17,442 bases of DNA from Gallionellaceae bacterium UBA5126 (GCA_002414205.1 DHYQ01000072.1:20350-37791); one strand, 5' to 3'; positions 1 through 7,591 are shown, counted from the first letter of the stretch. Notes: generated by a model from the letters alone, not told the origin. Program-made: numbers and translations.

Positions 1-783
1 TGGGGCAGTCTGGATCAAAGTCTGGTGGTACGCATGATGGATGAGAATTCCCGTCTGGAAACGCCGAAAACCGTACAGGAAGTGACTCGCGCCGCGCTGA
101 TTGCCTCCGCGCTGCAAAGCGCGCAACGCGCCGAGCAACTGGGCATGCCGCATGACCACATCGTGCTGTCCTGCAAAGTGAGCGAAGTGCAGGATTTGAT
201 TGCCGTGTATCGCGCCTTGACGCAACAATGCGACTACGCCCTGCATCTGGGGCTGACCGAAGCGGGCATGGGCTCCAAGGGCATCGTCGCCTCCACCGCC
301 GCGCTGGCCGTGCTGTTGCAAGAAGGCATCGGCGACACCATTCGCATTTCCCTCACCCCGGAACCCGGCGGCGCACGCACTCAGGAAGTGGTGGTGGCGC
401 AGGAAATCCTGCAAACCATGGGTCTGCGCGCCTTTACCCCGCTGGTCACGGCCTGCCCCGGCTGCGGTCGCACCACCAGCAGTTTTTTCCAGGAATTGGC
501 GCAAACCATCCAAAACCACCTGCGTCAGCAAATGCCCATCTGGCGCGAACAACATCCCGGCGTGGAAAACATGACTGTGGCGGTGATGGGCTGTGTGGTG
601 AACGGCCCCGGCGAAAGCAAGCTGGCCAACATTGGCATCAGTCTGCCCGGCACCGGCGAAGCGCCGTCCGCGCCGGTGTATGTGGATGGCATCAAAGTCG
701 CCACCCTGCGCGGGGCCGACATCGCCAACGAATTCACCGCCATGGTGGATCAATATGTGGTGGACAAATATCCCGCCAACTAA
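1..783 (+). CDS. ispG: 4-hydroxy-3-methylbut-2-en-1-yl diphosphate synthase (IspG/GcpE), 3' part
   Basis: Converts 2-C-methyl-erythritol 2,4-cyclodiphosphate to HMBPP, the penultimate step of the MEP isoprenoid pathway, using a [4Fe-4S] cluster in the cytosol. The reading frame is open from base 1, so the 5' end lies outside the window; 260 codons plus the stop are present. The cluster ligands expected for the family are all visible: CPGC (codons 152 and 155, bases 454-465), the Cys of [10 protein letters not shown] (codon 198) and its Glu (codon 205). The C-to-E spacing of 7 equals that of the E. coli enzyme. The stretches [14 protein letters not shown] and [17 protein letters not shown] are the usual core. 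The CPGCGRTT form and the longer spacing between the second and third Cys are typical of beta- and alphaproteobacterial IspG rather than the shorter enterobacterial type. A GTG at base 25 is internal, not the start. A hairpin terminator follows the stop. Confidence 0.97.
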   Translation, partial: WGSLDQSLVVRMMDENSRLETPKTVQEVTRAALIASALQSAQRAEQLGMPHDHIVLSCKVSEVQDLIAVYRALTQQCDYALHLGLTEAGMGSKGIVASTAALAVLLQEGIGDTIRISLTPEPGGARTQEVVVAQEILQTMGLRAFTPLVTACPGCGRTTSSFFQELAQTIQNHLRQQMPIWREQHPGVENMTVAVMGCVVNGPGESKLANIGISLPGTGEAPSAPVYVDGIKVATLRGADIANEFTAMVDQYVVDKYPAN

Positions 784-807
784 GTGCCGGTCCCCAATGG
801 CAGTAAA

Positions 808-1215
808 CTAAACCGGGTGTTGCAGCCCGGTTTTTTGCGCCCACCATTGCGGCAGATCAGGATTAACGCGCTGCCACCACACGCCGTGATAGCTGGGGTG
901 ACGCAGTTGTAGCGCGGCCAATATCACGGTGGTCAGCAGGCTGAGGCCGTAAGTCTGTCCCCAATCGGGCGTGTCACTGCGCAAAGTTGTTACCGCCAAC
1001 CCCAAAAACACCGCCGTCCAGAGCTGTTCATAACGCCGCGCCATGCGCAGCACGTTGCAGAACAGGAAAAAGTGCCCGACGGTGAACAGGATGAGGGCGC
1101 TGAACCAAGGAGCCTCGCGCCACCATCCTGTGGCTGTTGCACCGCCCAGCAGCAACACCAGTACATCGCGCCGCGACAGGCGGAAGCCGGGTTGAAAGCG
1201 CAGCGAGTGGGTCAT
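808..1215 (-). CDS. Small integral membrane protein of unknown function
   Basis: A 135-residue protein that I do not recognise. It has a short basic N-terminus (R6, R12, R15, R16) and about four hydrophobic segments (roughly residues 17-32, 37-58, 65-79 and 86-104). A hydrophilic Trp-rich tail follows (W113, W114, W124, W125). The positive charges before segment 1 and after segment 2 (RMARR, 57-61) suggest both ends are cytoplasmic. The ATG overlaps the creA stop in an ATGA (1212-1215), so the two are co-transcribed and probably translationally coupled. The last codons contain the ispG terminator hairpin. No catalytic motif is visible. The coding call rests on the coupling to creA and on the protein-like composition. 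Confidence 0.8.
   Translation of the reverse strand: MTHSLRFQPGFRLSRRDVLVLLLGGATATGWWREAPWFSALILFTVGHFFLFCNVLRMARRYEQLWTAVFLGLAVTTLRSDTPDWGQTYGLSLLTTVILAALQLRHPSYHGVWWQRVNPDLPQWWAQKTGLQHPV
811..836 (+). terminator. Rho-independent terminator of ispG
   Basis: A perfect 7-bp stem AACCGGG (811-817) / CCCGGTT (826-832) with an 8-nt loop is followed by an uninterrupted T run (831-836), 28 bases after the ispG stop. The hairpin lies inside the last codons of the opposing gene at 808-1215, so the same bases encode that protein's C-terminus. On the minus strand the hairpin is followed only by a broken T tract (TTTAGTTT), so it may terminate weakly in that direction too. Confidence 0.85.
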
Positions 1216-1673
1216 TTCAGCGGAATGCGCGTCATGCCTTCCACGGGGACGGCTGTCACCGAATTTTTGGGGCTGCCGTTAACTAGTTTGTCGGTATAGG
1301 TCAGATAAATCAGTGTGTTGCGGGTCACATCCACCATGCGAACGATGTGCAGGGTCTTGAAAATCAGCGAGCGGCGCTCGGTAAAAGCATTTTCCTGTCT
1401 GGGGACGCTCTCGACAAAACGAATCGGCCCAACCTGACGGCAGGCAATCGACACGTCCGAAACCTCCTCCGCCACACCGACCAGTCCGCTCAATCCCCCC
1501 TTTTGTGGTTTGGAAACGTAGCACACCACCCCTTGTACCTTGGGATCGTCATATGCCTCCACCACCAGCTTGTGCGAGCCGAGCAGTTTCCATTCCGTGT
1601 TCACGCTGCCGATTTCTTCGGCGCTGCTGGAAGCGCAGGCCAGCAACAGGGCGGGGAGCAAGAATCTTTTCAT
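1212..1673 (-). CDS. creA: CreA family periplasmic protein
   Basis: A 153-residue CreA-family protein, recognised from EEIGSV at residues 19-24, VVEAYDDPKV (37-46), VCYVSK (50-55) and the conserved C-terminal segment with YTDKLVNGSPKN (126-137), which matches E. coli CreA closely. Its molecular function is unknown; in E. coli it sits beside the CreBC two-component genes, which are not seen here. I placed the start at 1673 rather than the longer open frame to 1808, because an export signal begins there (MKRFLLPALLLACASSSA) and an AAAGGA Shine-Dalgarno sits about 6 nt upstream. The signal allows two readings: cleavage after SSA before EE, as in E. coli, or a lipobox LLAC with Cys13 as lipidation site. 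Two further Cys (C51, C78) could form a disulfide in the periplasm. The gene overlaps the downstream membrane-protein gene by 4 nt. Confidence 0.93.
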   Translation of the reverse strand: MKRFLLPALLLACASSSAEEIGSVNTEWKLLGSHKLVVEAYDDPKVQGVVCYVSKPQKGGLSGLVGVAEEVSDVSIACRQVGPIRFVESVPRQENAFTERRSLIFKTLHIVRMVDVTRNTLIYLTYTDKLVNGSPKNSVTAVPVEGMTRIPLK

Positions 1674-1893
1674 GGTAATTCCTTTCACAGATAAATGATG
1701 CTGCCAGTATGCAGGGAAATGCCGTCGGACGGAAATTTTGTCTGGAAAATACCGGCAAATGTCGAAGATGGCTCTGGTGTCAGTATTTGCAAAGCGAAAA
1801 TTAAGCAATGAAGGTGTCGAGACGGCTGGCTATTCCCCTATTCGGTATGTAGCATCGGCACCACGTCAAATTTAAATCGAAAAAGGGGGAGCC

Positions 1894-3939
1894 ATGGGGA
1901 GGTCAGGGCAGTGGACACATCGTTGGGCAGGGCTGGGGATGTTGGCAATGATGCTCTGTGCTATCCCGGTGTATGCGTTTGAGGTGACGCCACCGGCGGC
2001 GCAAGCATCATTAACGGTGCAGCGCGCTGCGGTACTGGCGGAGCCGAATAATCCCGATGCGTTGTACAAGCTGGGAGTGTTAGAGTTCAAGGCCAATAAT
2101 TTCCCGGAGGCCAAGGAAGCGTTTAACCGGGTGCTGAAATTATTGGGTGACTTGAGTCATTTGAACGAGCGAGGCGTGCATTTTGTGTCCGTGGTGTATT
2201 CCTTCCTGGGGGAGATCGAAGCGAAACAGCAGCACCGCGACGAGGCTGTGGCCGCCTATCGCATGACCATCCAATTGCGGGAAAAGCTGGTGCAATACGC
2301 GCCCAAAAATACGAACTGGCAGCGTGCCTTGTCCGTTGCGTATGCAGAACTGGCGAAGTATTTACAAGAGAAAAACGAACTGCCGGACGCCTTGTATTAT
2401 GCCCAGCGCCGTTTGCCGCTGATTGAAAAACTGGCCAAAGATGCGCCCGAGGATGTACGTTTGCAAATGAATTACTCCTTTGCGCATGAGTCCATTGGGG
2501 ATATTTTTCTACAGCAAACCAAGTGGACAGAGGCTTTGCGGGCCTATCGCAACGCCCAGCACATCCGGGAGGACTGGGTGCGGCAACATCCTGACGACCT
2601 CAAGGTAGAAAGTGTATTGGTGGTTGCCTACCGCAAAATTTCCGATACGCAGTTGTTTCAGGATGATAAGACAGCGGCATTCAAAACCAGTCAGCAGGCC
2701 TTGCACATCGTGGAGCGACTGGCGCAGGCCAAACCTGATGATGCCAGTTGGCAATGGCAGTTGATGGGGCTGTATCGTGAAATCAGCGATATTTGTGAGG
2801 CACAATATAATTTGCCGCAGGCGCTGCATTGGGAGGAAAAGGCGCTGGCTGTTGTTGAAAAGCAGAACCGGGAGGAACTGCGCTGGCGGCATGAATGGGT
2901 AGAAGGGCAAAACCGCCTAGGTGGGTTGCGCGAGGTGCTGGATGACTTGCCCGCAGCGCGGCAGAACTATCAAGCGGGACTGACTGCCTGTGAGCCGCTC
3001 GCCCAAGAGAATGAATTCGATGAAGATATTCAAGATACCCTGAGACGGTTGTACAAAAACCTGAGCGATGTGTTGCGTGCACAAGGTGACATGGTGGCAA
3101 GCGCAGCCATGCTACAAAAGAGCCTAGCGATTACGGAGCGTTTTGCAGCGAAAGACCCAACGGACAGCGAATGGCAGTTGAAGCTGGCATCGCTACTCGA
3201 TAGCTTGGCTCGGTTAAAGAGGATGAAGGAGGGGGATTTCGTCGATTCAACCATGACATTCCAAAAGAGCCTTGACATGACGGAGGCCGCCCTTATGAAA
3301 GAGCCCGATAATGTGTTGTTGCGTTCATTGTTGCCTATGAAGTACAACAATCTGTGTGACACTTGGCTCAAGCGGGCGGATTACCCTGTTGCACTCTCTG
3401 TGTGTGGCAAGGGCTTAGTGCTGGCAGAACAACTGGCGCGTGAACAGCCGACGGATGACGATGTGCAAGATGCCTTGGCCTATTTGCATCTCACCTTGGG
3501 TGAGATTTACCAGGCTCAGGGCGATTTAGCCGGTGCGCTGGCGTATTACCAGAAATCGTTGCAAATTCGTCAACAATTGCTTAAAAAAGCGCCCAAAGAT
3601 ACGGATGTTCTGAGCAATCTGGCCTATGTGCAGGGGAAAATGGCTGAAGTGAGGCAATTACAAGGACACTGGAAGGTGGCCTTGGCCGGTTTCCAGCAGG
3701 CACTGCATATAACAGAACAGTTGGCCAGCCATTCGCCGACGCATGTGGAATGGCAAGTCAACTTGGCGGAGTATCGCTGGCGTTTGGCCAGCTTGCGCGG
3801 GCATGGCGTGACGAATAAACAGGCCGATGCTTGGCTGAAATCGGGCTGGGCGTTGTTGGCGTCTTTGCAGCAAAAAGTCCAATTGACCCACGAGCAAATA
3901 GGCTGGGTGAAAAAATATCAGGAGGTGTTGGCGAAATAA
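1894..3939 (+). CDS. Secreted tetratricopeptide-repeat protein, about 11 long repeats
   Basis: A 681-residue protein with a signal peptide (basic residues at 3, 9 and 10, hydrophobic core 12-27, likely cleavage after VYA at residue 28), so the repeat domain should be periplasmic or secreted. A first ordinary TPR (about residues 45-85) is followed by about 11 units of 45-50 residues. Each unit carries the TPR core A-x-x-Y-x-x-(S/A)-L-x-I-x-E-x-L, then a P-x-D turn, then a helix often opening W-Q-x-x-L (for example SEWQLKLA and VEWQVNLA). This is longer than the canonical 34-residue TPR and resembles the long TPR units of large proteobacterial and cyanobacterial scaffold proteins. No enzymatic domain is present. 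Start: ATG with AGGGGGA about 4 nt upstream. It is divergent from creA across 220 bp and convergent with yheS. A protein-protein scaffold is likely; the partner is unknown. Confidence 0.85.
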   Translation: MGRSGQWTHRWAGLGMLAMMLCAIPVYAFEVTPPAAQASLTVQRAAVLAEPNNPDALYKLGVLEFKANNFPEAKEAFNRVLKLLGDLSHLNERGVHFVSVVYSFLGEIEAKQQHRDEAVAAYRMTIQLREKLVQYAPKNTNWQRALSVAYAELAKYLQEKNELPDALYYAQRRLPLIEKLAKDAPEDVRLQMNYSFAHESIGDIFLQQTKWTEALRAYRNAQHIREDWVRQHPDDLKVESVLVVAYRKISDTQLFQDDKTAAFKTSQQALHIVERLAQAKPDDASWQWQLMGLYREISDICEAQYNLPQALHWEEKALAVVEKQNREELRWRHEWVEGQNRLGGLREVLDDLPAARQNYQAGLTACEPLAQENEFDEDIQDTLRRLYKNLSDVLRAQGDMVASAAMLQKSLAITERFAAKDPTDSEWQLKLASLLDSLARLKRMKEGDFVDSTMTFQKSLDMTEAALMKEPDNVLLRSLLPMKYNNLCDTWLKRADYPVALSVCGKGLVLAEQLAREQPTDDDVQDALAYLHLTLGEIYQAQGDLAGALAYYQKSLQIRQQLLKKAPKDTDVLSNLAYVQGKMAEVRQLQGHWKVALAGFQQALHITEQLASHSPTHVEWQVNLAEYRWRLASLRGHGVTNKQADAWLKSGWALLASLQQKVQLTHEQIGWVKKYQEVLAK

Positions 3940-4038
3940 GGCGCCCCAGTCCCGTCTCGCCACCTTGGGCAAACGCAGCTTAAGCCCCACGGAGCGATGG
4001 GTTACATACGGTCATGCTTCTTTTTTCCCCGTCAAAAA

Positions 4039-5889
4039 TTAGCCCGCCACCTCCAAACTCATTTCCAGCTCCAGCCAGTTTTCTTCCAGCGTGGCGACTT
4101 TGGCTTCCAGCGTTTCGCGCCGGGCATTGAGGTCGGCGATGAAGTCGGGGCTGGCGGTGGCGTAGGTGTCGGGGTTGCCGAGTTGTTCGTTGACTTTGCC
4201 AAGTTCGCTTTGCGCTTGTTCCAGCTCGCTTTCCAGTTTTTTCAGTTTGGATTGCACGGCCTTGCGGTTGATTTTGGGCGCGGGTTTGGGTTTTTCTACC
4301 TTGACCGCTTGCACGGTTTCACGCGGGCGGCGGGCTTCGATCCACACTTTGTAGTCTTCCAGATCGCCGTCGAACCAGGCGGCGTTGCCGTCGGCCACCA
4401 GCCACAATTCGTCCGCTACGGCGCGTATCAGGCTGCGGTCATGCGACACCAGCACCACCGCGCCGCCGTATTCCTCCAGCGCCAGGGTCAGCGCGTCGCG
4501 CATGTCCAAATCCAGATGGTTGGTCGGCTCGTCTAGTAACAGCAGATGCGGCTTTTGCCAGGCCAGCAGCGCTAAGGCCAGCCGACTTTTTTCTCCACCG
4601 GAAAAACTCGCCACCGGGCGATCTTCGCTATCGCCTGCCAGGCCGAAACGGCCCAAAAACGTGCGCAGCGTCAGCGTGCTTTCCTTGGGAGCCAAGCGCT
4701 CGAAATGCTGCAACGGCGTAGCCGCGCCATCCAGATTTTCCAGTTGGTGCTGGGCAAAATAGCCGATGCGCACGTCGGGCGTCAGTTCCAGCTTGCCAGC
4801 AGTCGCCGCCAATTCGCCCACCAAGAGTTTGATTAAAGTCGATTTTCCCGCGCCATTCGGGCCGAGCAAGGCAATGCGCGAACCCGCCCGCAGTAGCAAA
4901 TCGACATTTTTGAACAGTTGCTTGTCGCCGTAGCCGAAAGCCATTTTATCGGCCCTCAACAACAAATCCGGGCTGCGCTCTGGCGCTTCAATTTCCAGTT
5001 CAAAATGCCCGTCGCTGACGTGGGCGGGGGCGATGCGGGTCAGTCGCTCCAGTGCCTTGACGCGGCTTTGCGCCTGCTTGGCCTTGGTGGCTTTGGCGCG
5101 GAAGCGGCGCACGAAATCTTCCAGATGGGCGATTTTGGCCTGCTGGGTTTGGTAGGCCTGATTCTGCTGAGCAATTTTTTCAGCGCGGGCGCGCTCGAAA
5201 TCGTCGTAATCCCCGGCGTAGCTGTCGATGAGGCAGTCGTGCACATGCGCGATTCGGTTCACCGTGGCGTTGAGAAACTCGCGGTCATGCGACACCAGCA
5301 AAATGCTGCCGGGATAGCGCGCCAAGTATTGCTCCAGCCACAAAATCGCCTCCAAATCCAAGTGGTTGGTCGGCTCGTCCAGCAACAACAAATCGGCGCG
5401 GTGCATCAAGGCCCGCGCCAAATTCAAGCGCATGCGCCAGCCGCCGGAAAAACTTTGCACCGGACGTTGCAGGCTGTCGTTATCAAAGCCCAGCCCGTTC
5501 AACAACTGCGCCGCTCGCGCCGCTGCGCCATAACCATCAATGGATTCAAACACCTGCTGCGCCTCAAACCACGCCGCGTCATGCTGCTCCCGCGCTAGGA
5601 TTTTTTCTAATTGGCGCAGTTGCACATCGCCATCCAGCACAAACTCCAGCGCCGACGATGCCGAGGTGATGATTTCCTGCTCCACAAAGGCAATCGTCTT
5701 ACCACTTTGCAACGCCACCTCGCCGCCGTCGGGCTTGATTTCACCGCGTATCAGCCGGAACAAAGTCGATTTCCCGCAGCCATTGTGCCCCACCACCCCC
5801 ACGCGCTGATTGGCAAAAACCTGCAAATTCGCCTGTTGCAATAAAGGGATGCCGCCTTGGAGATAGGTTAAATTTTGAATGGAGAGCAT
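4039..5889 (-). CDS. yheS: ABC-F family ATP-binding protein, YheS type
   Basis: A soluble protein of two fused ABC ATPase domains without membrane segments, as in ABC-F translation factors that bind the ribosomal E site. At 616 residues it is close to E. coli YheS (637). Domain 1: Walker A GHNGCGKST (34-42), signature SFSGGWRMRL (146-155), Walker B LLLLDEP (167-173), H-switch H201. The linker at about 240-290 contains FRAKATKAKQAQSR, the P-site-tRNA interaction motif region. Domain 2: Walker A GPNGAGKST (343-351), signature SFSGGEKSR (428-436), Walker B ending DEP (453-455). A charged C-terminal coiled coil (about 540-612) follows a Lys/Pro-rich hinge. All catalytic motifs are intact. The N-terminus MLSIQNL aligns with the family start, yet the bases just upstream (CTCCCCC) hold no Shine-Dalgarno. 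Uup is the alternative family member, but the linker and tail fit YheS better. Confidence 0.95.
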   Translation of the reverse strand: MLSIQNLTYLQGGIPLLQQANLQVFANQRVGVVGHNGCGKSTLFRLIRGEIKPDGGEVALQSGKTIAFVEQEIITSASSALEFVLDGDVQLRQLEKILAREQHDAAWFEAQQVFESIDGYGAAARAAQLLNGLGFDNDSLQRPVQSFSGGWRMRLNLARALMHRADLLLLDEPTNHLDLEAILWLEQYLARYPGSILLVSHDREFLNATVNRIAHVHDCLIDSYAGDYDDFERARAEKIAQQNQAYQTQQAKIAHLEDFVRRFRAKATKAKQAQSRVKALERLTRIAPAHVSDGHFELEIEAPERSPDLLLRADKMAFGYGDKQLFKNVDLLLRAGSRIALLGPNGAGKSTLIKLLVGELAATAGKLELTPDVRIGYFAQHQLENLDGAATPLQHFERLAPKESTLTLRTFLGRFGLAGDSEDRPVASFSGGEKSRLALALLAWQKPHLLLLDEPTNHLDLDMRDALTLALEEYGGAVVLVSHDRSLIRAVADELWLVADGNAAWFDGDLEDYKVWIEARRPRETVQAVKVEKPKPAPKINRKAVQSKLKKLESELEQAQSELGKVNEQLGNPDTYATASPDFIADLNARRETLEAKVATLEENWLELEMSLEVAG

Positions 5890-5894
5890 GGGGG

Positions 5895-5927
5895 AGTCGT
5901 TAGTTGGGGGTTTTTAGTCGTTAGTTG
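5895..5927. repeat. Pair of 12-bp direct repeats upstream of yheS
   Basis: AGTCGTTAGTTG occurs at 5895-5906 and again at 5916-5927, 21 bp apart (two helical turns), ending only 6 bp from the yheS start codon. They may be binding sites for a regulator of yheS or remnants of a simple dispersed repeat. Two copies are too few to say more. Confidence 0.5.
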
Positions 5928-5943
5928 TGAGGCCGTGTCGCGT

Positions 5944-5972
5944 AGCCTGTATGCAGCGCAGCGGAATACAGG
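5944..5972. repeat. REP-like palindromic element
   Basis: CCTGTAT (5946-5952) and ATACAGG (5966-5972) form a 7-bp inverted repeat around GCAGCGCAGCGGA. The layout AGCC(n)GTATGCAGCGCAGCGGAAT(n)ACAGG is a variant of a dispersed element in proteobacterial intergenic DNA that usually has CCCGG/CCGGG arms around the same GCAGCGCAGCGG-type core. Here both arms carry compensating changes (CCTGTAT/ATACAGG), so pairing is kept. The family assignment is from memory. Confidence 0.55.
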
Positions 5973-5984
5973 ATGAAGGCAGAT

Positions 5985-6017
5985 AAAACCCGTATTGCGT
6001 TGTACTGCATACGGGTT
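5985..6017 (-). terminator. Probable terminator of the brnT-brnA operon
   Basis: A perfect 9-bp inverted repeat, AACCCGTAT (5987-5995) and ATACGGGTT (6009-6017), has a 13-nt loop. Read on the minus strand it begins 15 bases after the brnA stop and runs into TTTTATC, a short T tract. It separates the toxin-antitoxin pair from yheS. The T run is only four bases, so termination may be partial. Confidence 0.5.
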
Positions 6018-6032
6018 ACAGATTGGCCGCAA

Positions 6033-6245
6033 TTACTTCCATTCCAGATTCAGTTTGCGTTGTGACGCCGCACAATCCCGCAGATACAAGTTGATCAGGC
6101 TTTGATAGGGAATGCCAATTTCTTCGGAAATACCTTTGAAATAATTGATGCACTCCTCGTCCAAGCGAATGGTAATTTGCTTTTTGAGTTGCGAGGTGTA
6201 AGGGTTTTTTGTGGATTTTGAAAAATCGTATTCGGTTCTCATCAT
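6033..6245 (-). CDS. brnA: BrnA-type antitoxin (ribbon-helix-helix)
   Basis: A 70-residue protein resembling BrnA antitoxins: KKQITIRLDEECINYFKG (20-37) followed by E-E-I-G-I-P-Y-Q-S-L-I-N-x-Y-L-R-D-C-A, the family hallmark. The strand KKQITIRLD would form the ribbon that contacts DNA and the following helices the dimer core; family members neutralise BrnT and repress their own operon. Two ATG codons stand side by side (6243-6245 and 6240-6242). The AGGTG Shine-Dalgarno lies 4 and 7 nt upstream of them, so the second may be used, giving 69 residues. It begins 1 nt after the brnT stop, in the usual toxin-first order. It appears intact although its toxin partner looks damaged at the N-terminus. 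Base composition is low (24 of 60 G+C in the line at 6121). Confidence 0.9.
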   Translation of the reverse strand: MMRTEYDFSKSTKNPYTSQLKKQITIRLDEECINYFKGISEEIGIPYQSLINLYLRDCAASQRKLNLEWK

Positions 6246-6246
6246 G

Positions 6247-6474
6247 TCACCTTTCGTAAGCAGCCGCTTCGTGGCGGGTCGCCTTGCGCGCTGAGATTAT
6301 GCGGATAATGTGACTTTCGGTGCGATAGCAATGGCAAACCACCAGTAGCCGCAAATTGGCGCTATAGCCCAAAAGCACAAAGCGATCTTCATCATCGGAG
6401 TGGTCTGGATCGGCAATCAGCCGTGCTTTGTCGTCATAAAACGCAGTTTTCGCTTCTTCAAAGCTGACAATCAA
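6247..6474 (-). CDS. brnT: BrnT-type toxin, N-terminally truncated
   Basis: A 75-codon frame matching the BrnT (RelE-fold ribonuclease) family from SFEEA (4-8) onward: PDHSDDEDRF, LGYSANLRLLVVCH and IIRIISARKATRHE are all in family order. What is missing is the usual first 15-20 residues, which typically read F-E-W-D-x-x-K...K-H-G just before SFEEA and form the first strand and helix. The only available start in frame is TTG at 6472-6474, with no Shine-Dalgarno before it, and an in-frame TGA stands at 6520-6522. In another frame, bases 6507-6524 read F-E-A-D-A-K, which resembles the lost beginning. The gene may be a 5'-damaged copy, frameshifted, or expressed from TTG as a short form. Only 1 nt separates it from brnA. 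A functional toxin is uncertain; family membership is firm. Confidence 0.8.
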   Translation of the reverse strand: MIVSFEEAKTAFYDDKARLIADPDHSDDEDRFVLLGYSANLRLLVVCHCYRTESHIIRIISARKATRHEAAAYER

Positions 6475-6526
6475 GGTGATGTGATGGAACGCAAAAGAGC
6501 TGATCTTTTGGCATCCGCCTCAAAGG

Positions 6527-7588
6527 TTAGTGAGTGGATATTGTGGCTATGTGATACACGTACCCCAATGCGACGACAAACCCAACACCCAATACAGCTA
6601 CGAGTATTTTGAGGTTCTTTAATTGATTCATTCCATTAGCCTGCCGAGCGTCAAAATTTTGTGTTGTCTGCTCAAGTTTTTGCTCCAACTGTTTAATGGT
6701 TTCTTCTGTAGTTGCGTGTCGATTCGAGAATTCATCGTCAATTCGAGCGATAGATTGGGTTAGTTCATCCAAGCCCCGCTTGCTTTCTTGTTCGTTTTTG
6801 GCAACATCATTCTGAACAAATTGAATTTGAGTGACCAAAGCCTCTCTTTGCTCTAGCAATTCACTCGATTGTTTTGATTTGAATTGCTCATGACGTTCGC
6901 GCAGCTCATTGTCAAGGCCATCGCATCGACTCGCTACACGGCTAACATGTTCAATAAAATTTGCATTGAATGTTTCATTTTGTTGTAGGAGTAAATCCTT
7001 TAGGCCTCCGATTTGCTGTTCTAGCTCATTTGACCGTTTTTGCGTTTCCAGCATCTTTTCGTCAAAGGAGCGAATAAGATTGGTTTTGGTATTTTTAACA
7101 TCACTCGCAATGTCAATTAGCTTCTTAGCATTATCCGCAGTAAACCCTTGTAGATCCAAAAAGTTGTTGAGTAGTTCTTCTTGATTGCGAGAGGTCTCGG
7201 CTAATTTTTGCTGTTGTTTGCCAAGATCATCCGTATGTGCTGATATGTTGTTCGATTGCTTCTTAAGTTCTGTCTGTTGCTCCGACAGTAAGCGTTGCTG
7301 TTTCTCTAAGCGTTGAGACTGCAACATGCTGATAACCATCAATTGCCCGATTGATTTTGAGAATTCAGCCTGAACTTCCTGAGCGTTCAATTGAGCATCT
7401 TTTAACTTGTCGTTATGCCACCAGCGCGCCAGAAAATTTTTCTTTTCATATTCATTAGTAAATTTTTTTAAATCATCTAACTTATTGAAATTACTTCTAA
7501 AGTTAGTCAGTATATTGCGCATGTCTAGCTGATTTAATAGTTCAGTAGGCATATCAACTTGCGCCAAATCATGAATTAAATCGGTCAT
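6527..7588 (-). CDS. Tail-anchored coiled-coil protein, partner of the HNH-like membrane protein
   Basis: A 353-residue protein that I do not recognise. It is rich in Gln, Glu, Lys and Asn, with predicted long helices and coiled coils at about 85-135 and 165-320 and a globular N-terminal part (1-80) containing RWWHND (55-60). A single strongly hydrophobic segment (about 327-348, ILVAVLGVGFVVALGYVYHIA) lies 5 residues from the C-terminus, so the protein should be tail-anchored in the inner membrane with the coil in the cytoplasm. There is no signal peptide and no enzymatic motif. The start is well set: ATG at 7586-7588 lies 3 nt after the stop of the HNH gene, and its Shine-Dalgarno TTGGAG is formed by that gene's last codons, so translation is coupled. 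GC is low (21 of 60 at 6781-6840). Role by inference: sensor, spacer or oligomerisation arm of a two-protein membrane system. Confidence 0.85.
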   Translation of the reverse strand: MTDLIHDLAQVDMPTELLNQLDMRNILTNFRSNFNKLDDLKKFTNEYEKKNFLARWWHNDKLKDAQLNAQEVQAEFSKSIGQLMVISMLQSQRLEKQQRLLSEQQTELKKQSNNISAHTDDLGKQQQKLAETSRNQEELLNNFLDLQGFTADNAKKLIDIASDVKNTKTNLIRSFDEKMLETQKRSNELEQQIGGLKDLLLQQNETFNANFIEHVSRVASRCDGLDNELRERHEQFKSKQSSELLEQREALVTQIQFVQNDVAKNEQESKRGLDELTQSIARIDDEFSNRHATTEETIKQLEQKLEQTTQNFDARQANGMNQLKNLKILVAVLGVGFVVALGYVYHIATISTH

Positions 7589-7591
7589 TTT

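Noticed and set aside
1674-1808. Longer CreA start at 1808
   Set aside because: The extra 45 residues precede a clear signal peptide and have no family match; the Shine-Dalgarno favours the start at 1673.
4918-5598. Plus-strand open frame (226 codons) opposite yheS
   Set aside because: It is antisense to the intact ABC-F gene, with no ribosome-binding site or family resemblance.
5895-5927. Start of a CRISPR-like array
   Set aside because: There are only two 12-bp repeats, 21 bp apart, with no cas genes; repeats are too short and too few.
6492-6510. Terminator after the coiled-coil gene (CAAAAGA / TCTTTTG, 5-nt loop)
   Set aside because: The stem is 7 bp and nearly all A-T, with no T run after it, so it is a weak hairpin at best.
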